This document shows, in pieces, positions 6,661-8,769 of a stretch of 8,769 nt of DNA. The first letter of the stretch is position 1, and each line of letters begins with the position of its first letter. Source of the stretch: Chromatiales bacterium (GTDB lineage: Bacteria; Pseudomonadota; Gammaproteobacteria; UBA6429; Thiohalophilaceae); the NCBI GenBank assembly GCA_027057985.1, contig JALUTJ010000422.1:1-8769 (forward strand). The letters run 5' to 3'. The notes beneath the pieces were generated by a model, which did no database searches, was not told where the DNA came from, and worked only from the letters and a program-made list of their open reading frames with translations. The position numbers were made by a program, and so were the translations under genes.

Positions 6661-8025
6661 ATGAGTTCCATGTTTAACCAGTCCCCTTCTACCAGCGACA
6701 GTCGAGATATTTACACGGTTTCACGCTTAAACCGCGAAGTTCGCACCGTGCTGGAAAATGCCTTTCCCCTGCTCTGGATTGAAGCCGAACTCTCCAATTT
6801 TTCCCGCCCTGCTTCCGGACACTGGTATTTTTCACTCAAGGATGAAGCCGCACAGGTACGCTGTGCCATGTTCCGAAATAAAAATATGCTGGTTAAAGTA
6901 TTACCCGAAAATGGCAAACAGGTGCTGGTGCGGGCAAGAGTGGGACTGTATGAACCCCGAGGTGACTTCCAGCTGATTATCGAGCACATGGAAGAAGCCG
7001 GTGATGGCGCACTGCGCAGACAGTTTGAATTATTAAAAAACAAACTGGCGGCAGAAGGGCTCTTTGCCTCAGCACATAAAAAGCCCATCGAAGCTAAATT
7101 TAAACGTGTCGGTATTATTAGCTCATCCAGTGGTGCGGCCATTCATGATGTCCTGACCACTCTGAAACGTCGCTTTCCAATGGAAAAAATTATCCTCTAC
7201 CCGGTGCCGGTACAGGGTAAAGGGGCGAGTGAAAAAATTGCTTCTACCATATATAAAGCCAACCAGCGTAAGGAAGTGGATGTACTGATCCTTGCCCGCG
7301 GTGGCGGCTCGCTTGAAGACCTGTGGGAATTTAACGAGGAACGGGTCGCTCGCGCCATCTATGATTCTGATATCCCGATAGTCACCGGGATTGGCCACGA
7401 AGTGGACTTTACCATTGCTGATTTCGTTGCCGATCAGCGTGCGGCAACACCCACCGCAGCAGCCGAACTAATCAGCCCGGATCGTTATCAGTTTCTGCAA
7501 AAAGTGAGTAGCCTGGAAACACGCCTGCAATATCGGATACAGCAGCAACTCCAGCAGAAACAGCAAAAGCTGGACTGGTTAAGTAAACGCATCCGTCACC
7601 CGGCCGAGCAGTTAAAACACATACAGCAACGCCTGGATAGTCTGCAACAGCGCCTGCAAACCACGATTAAAAACACGATACAACAGAAGCAGGATCACTG
7701 TAAGCTGCTTAAAGCAAGACTACAGCAACATTCCCCGGTACAGCAGTTTAAGCATTACCGTGTACAGCTGGAAAATTTTCATAATCGCCTGATTCGAGCC
7801 GAACAGCAAAATGTCGAACAGTGCAAAAATAAACTCAAACACCTGGCTTTTTCTCTGGATGCGTTAAGTCCGTTACAGACTTTACAACGTGGTTATGCCA
7901 TTATCCGCGATGAGAAAGGAAATATTATTCGAGATATAAAACAGGTGAAAAAGAAGCAGTCGATTAAATCACAACTGGTTAATGGACAGATTATTTCAAG
8001 TGTCACCGAGGTTATCCGTGATTAA
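6661..8025 (+). CDS. xseA: Exodeoxyribonuclease VII large subunit
   Basis: XseA is the catalytic subunit of exonuclease VII, which degrades single-stranded DNA from both ends into short oligonucleotides and acts in mismatch repair and DNA damage responses with several XseB subunits. The 454-residue product matches the usual length (456 in E. coli). An N-terminal OB-fold (about 17-110) contains ASGHWYFSLKDE and YEPRGDFQL. The catalytic core includes ARGGGSLEDLWEFN (212-225) and GIGHEVDFTIADFVADQRAATPTAAAE (243-269). A long, very Gln-rich coiled coil follows (about 275-400), the part that binds XseB, and then a C-terminal RGYAI segment. The ATG at 6661 has only a weak ribosome binding site, and Met4 at 6670 is a possible start. 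Only 34 bp separate it from the preceding terminator and no clear promoter is seen. xseB is not in the window. Confidence 0.97.
   Translation: MSSMFNQSPSTSDSRDIYTVSRLNREVRTVLENAFPLLWIEAELSNFSRPASGHWYFSLKDEAAQVRCAMFRNKNMLVKVLPENGKQVLVRARVGLYEPRGDFQLIIEHMEEAGDGALRRQFELLKNKLAAEGLFASAHKKPIEAKFKRVGIISSSSGAAIHDVLTTLKRRFPMEKIILYPVPVQGKGASEKIASTIYKANQRKEVDVLILARGGGSLEDLWEFNEERVARAIYDSDIPIVTGIGHEVDFTIADFVADQRAATPTAAAELISPDRYQFLQKVSSLETRLQYRIQQQLQQKQQKLDWLSKRIRHPAEQLKHIQQRLDSLQQRLQTTIKNTIQQKQDHCKLLKARLQQHSPVQQFKHYRVQLENFHNRLIRAEQQNVEQCKNKLKHLAFSLDALSPLQTLQRGYAIIRDEKGNIIRDIKQVKKKQSIKSQLVNGQIISSVTEVIRD
8008..8011 (+). promoter_or_regulatory. Ribosome binding site for the peptidase gene inside xseA
   Basis: GAGG lies inside the last codons of xseA, six bases before the GTG at 8018. 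It supports a start that overlaps the xseA stop codon. Confidence 0.6.
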
Positions 8026-8769
8026 AAAAATTATTACCCTTTTAATTGTTGTTTTCAGCATTCAGGTACCGGCCTATTCCGACACTTACCCCGTGGCAGA
8101 TCCGGTACCGGGTGGTATTGCTATTATTAACCTGCCACTTTCCTTCAATAGCAGCAATAAAGTCTATTTTAACGGCCAACGTGTCATGGTGCGGAATACC
8201 GCAACCGGCTGGCAGGCCGTTGTTGGTATTGGCCTGAAAATCAAACCCGGCCTGCATAACCTCAAGGTTGTTAGCGCAGACAAACAAAGCCGCTATATCA
8301 AGTTCCGGGTAAAACCCAAAGACTACCTGACCCGGCATATTACGATAAAGAACAAGCGCATGGTTTCCCCGGGCAAGAAAGATATCGAACGCCATTACCG
8401 TGAAAAACCACTGATCGTGGCAGCCTTAAAAACATGGACAGAAAATCCACTGGTACAGACAAACTTTATCGTTCCGGTTGAAGGCCGTTTTAGTAGTATC
8501 TTTGGCTTAAGGCGTATCTACAATAATCAGAAGCGAATTCGTCGCCATACCGGGCTGGATATCGCTGCACCTGTAGGCACAATCATCAGGGCACCGGCGC
8601 GTGGCCGGGTAATCCGTACTGGAAATTACTTCTTTACCGGTAACACGGTGTTTATCGATCATGGACAGGGGCTGGTCACTATGTACTGTCACCTTAGTCA
8701 TATCGATGTCAAAGCCGGGCAGGCACTTCTGCAGGGGGAGCTGATTGGCAAGGTCGGTATGACCGGACG
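8018..8769 (+). CDS. Secreted M23 (LytM-type) metallopeptidase, 3' end beyond window
   Basis: The frame from the GTG at 8018 stays open to the right edge, giving 250 residues of an incomplete protein. It starts with a signal peptide (MIKKII, hydrophobic to about residue 18, likely cleavage after AYS at 19-21). A beta-rich N-terminal region (about 25-110) of unrecognised family follows, containing a PGLHNLKV segment. The M23 domain begins near 150: NFIVPVEGRFSSIFGLRR, then HTGLD with zinc ligands His177 and Asp181, then YCHLS with the probable catalytic His225. The window ends at GKVGMTG, just before the expected HxH motif with the last zinc ligand. Such enzymes cut peptidoglycan cross-links in the periplasm; some relatives lack the zinc site and only activate amidases, but the ligands seen here suggest an active enzyme. 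The start overlaps the end of xseA by 8 bp, implying one transcript and translational coupling. Confidence 0.93.
   Translation, partial: MIKKIITLLIVVFSIQVPAYSDTYPVADPVPGGIAIINLPLSFNSSNKVYFNGQRVMVRNTATGWQAVVGIGLKIKPGLHNLKVVSADKQSRYIKFRVKPKDYLTRHITIKNKRMVSPGKKDIERHYREKPLIVAALKTWTENPLVQTNFIVPVEGRFSSIFGLRRIYNNQKRIRRHTGLDIAAPVGTIIRAPARGRVIRTGNYFFTGNTVFIDHGQGLVTMYCHLSHIDVKAGQALLQGELIGKVGMTG

Noticed and set aside
7540..7700. CAG/CAA-rich stretch in xseA as a possible repeat expansion
   Set aside because: The Gln codons are interspersed and encode the coiled coil expected of XseA; no tandem unit is conserved.

Overview
The window looks like a core chromosomal region of a gammaproteobacterium with roughly balanced base composition. 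GuaA, GuaB and XseA all closely resemble the enterobacterial proteins. GuaA residue numbering matches E. coli exactly if the second possible start is used, and guaB and xseA sit back to back as they do in E. coli. A small lipoprotein resembling SoxXA-binding proteins hints at a sulfur-oxidising lineage, but that rests on one weak resemblance. I see no insertion sequence, tRNA, rRNA or CRISPR array.

Layout: bases 1-114 carry no gene but contain two clusters of a TGCC(A/T)G motif repeated every 10 bp. guaA (GMP synthase) follows on the minus strand. A 160-193 bp divergent spacer separates it from a large plus-strand gene for a membrane Ser/Thr protein kinase with a predicted periplasmic TPR-like and beta-rich part. 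The kinase gene converges on guaB (IMP dehydrogenase, minus strand) with only 24 bp between the two stop codons. A 275 bp divergent regulatory region then separates guaB from a 102-residue lipoprotein gene with a good promoter, a strong ribosome binding site and a textbook terminator. xseA (exonuclease VII large subunit) follows, and its stop overlaps the GTG start of a secreted M23 metallopeptidase gene that runs off the right edge.

How the genes fit: GuaB and GuaA catalyse the two consecutive steps from IMP to GMP and form a guaBA operon in E. coli. Here both still point the same way but are split by an oppositely oriented kinase gene, so guaA must have its own promoter, probably in the spacer shared with the kinase. 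The guaB promoter has a perfect TATAAT followed by a GC-rich discriminator, as expected for stringent control, and an imperfect copy of that core lies 36 bp upstream. The most unusual items are the kinase between the two gua genes, the repeated guaB promoter core with an adjoining dyad, the palindrome in the lipoprotein leader, the decamer repeats beyond guaA, and the xseA-peptidase coupling. None proves a new system.
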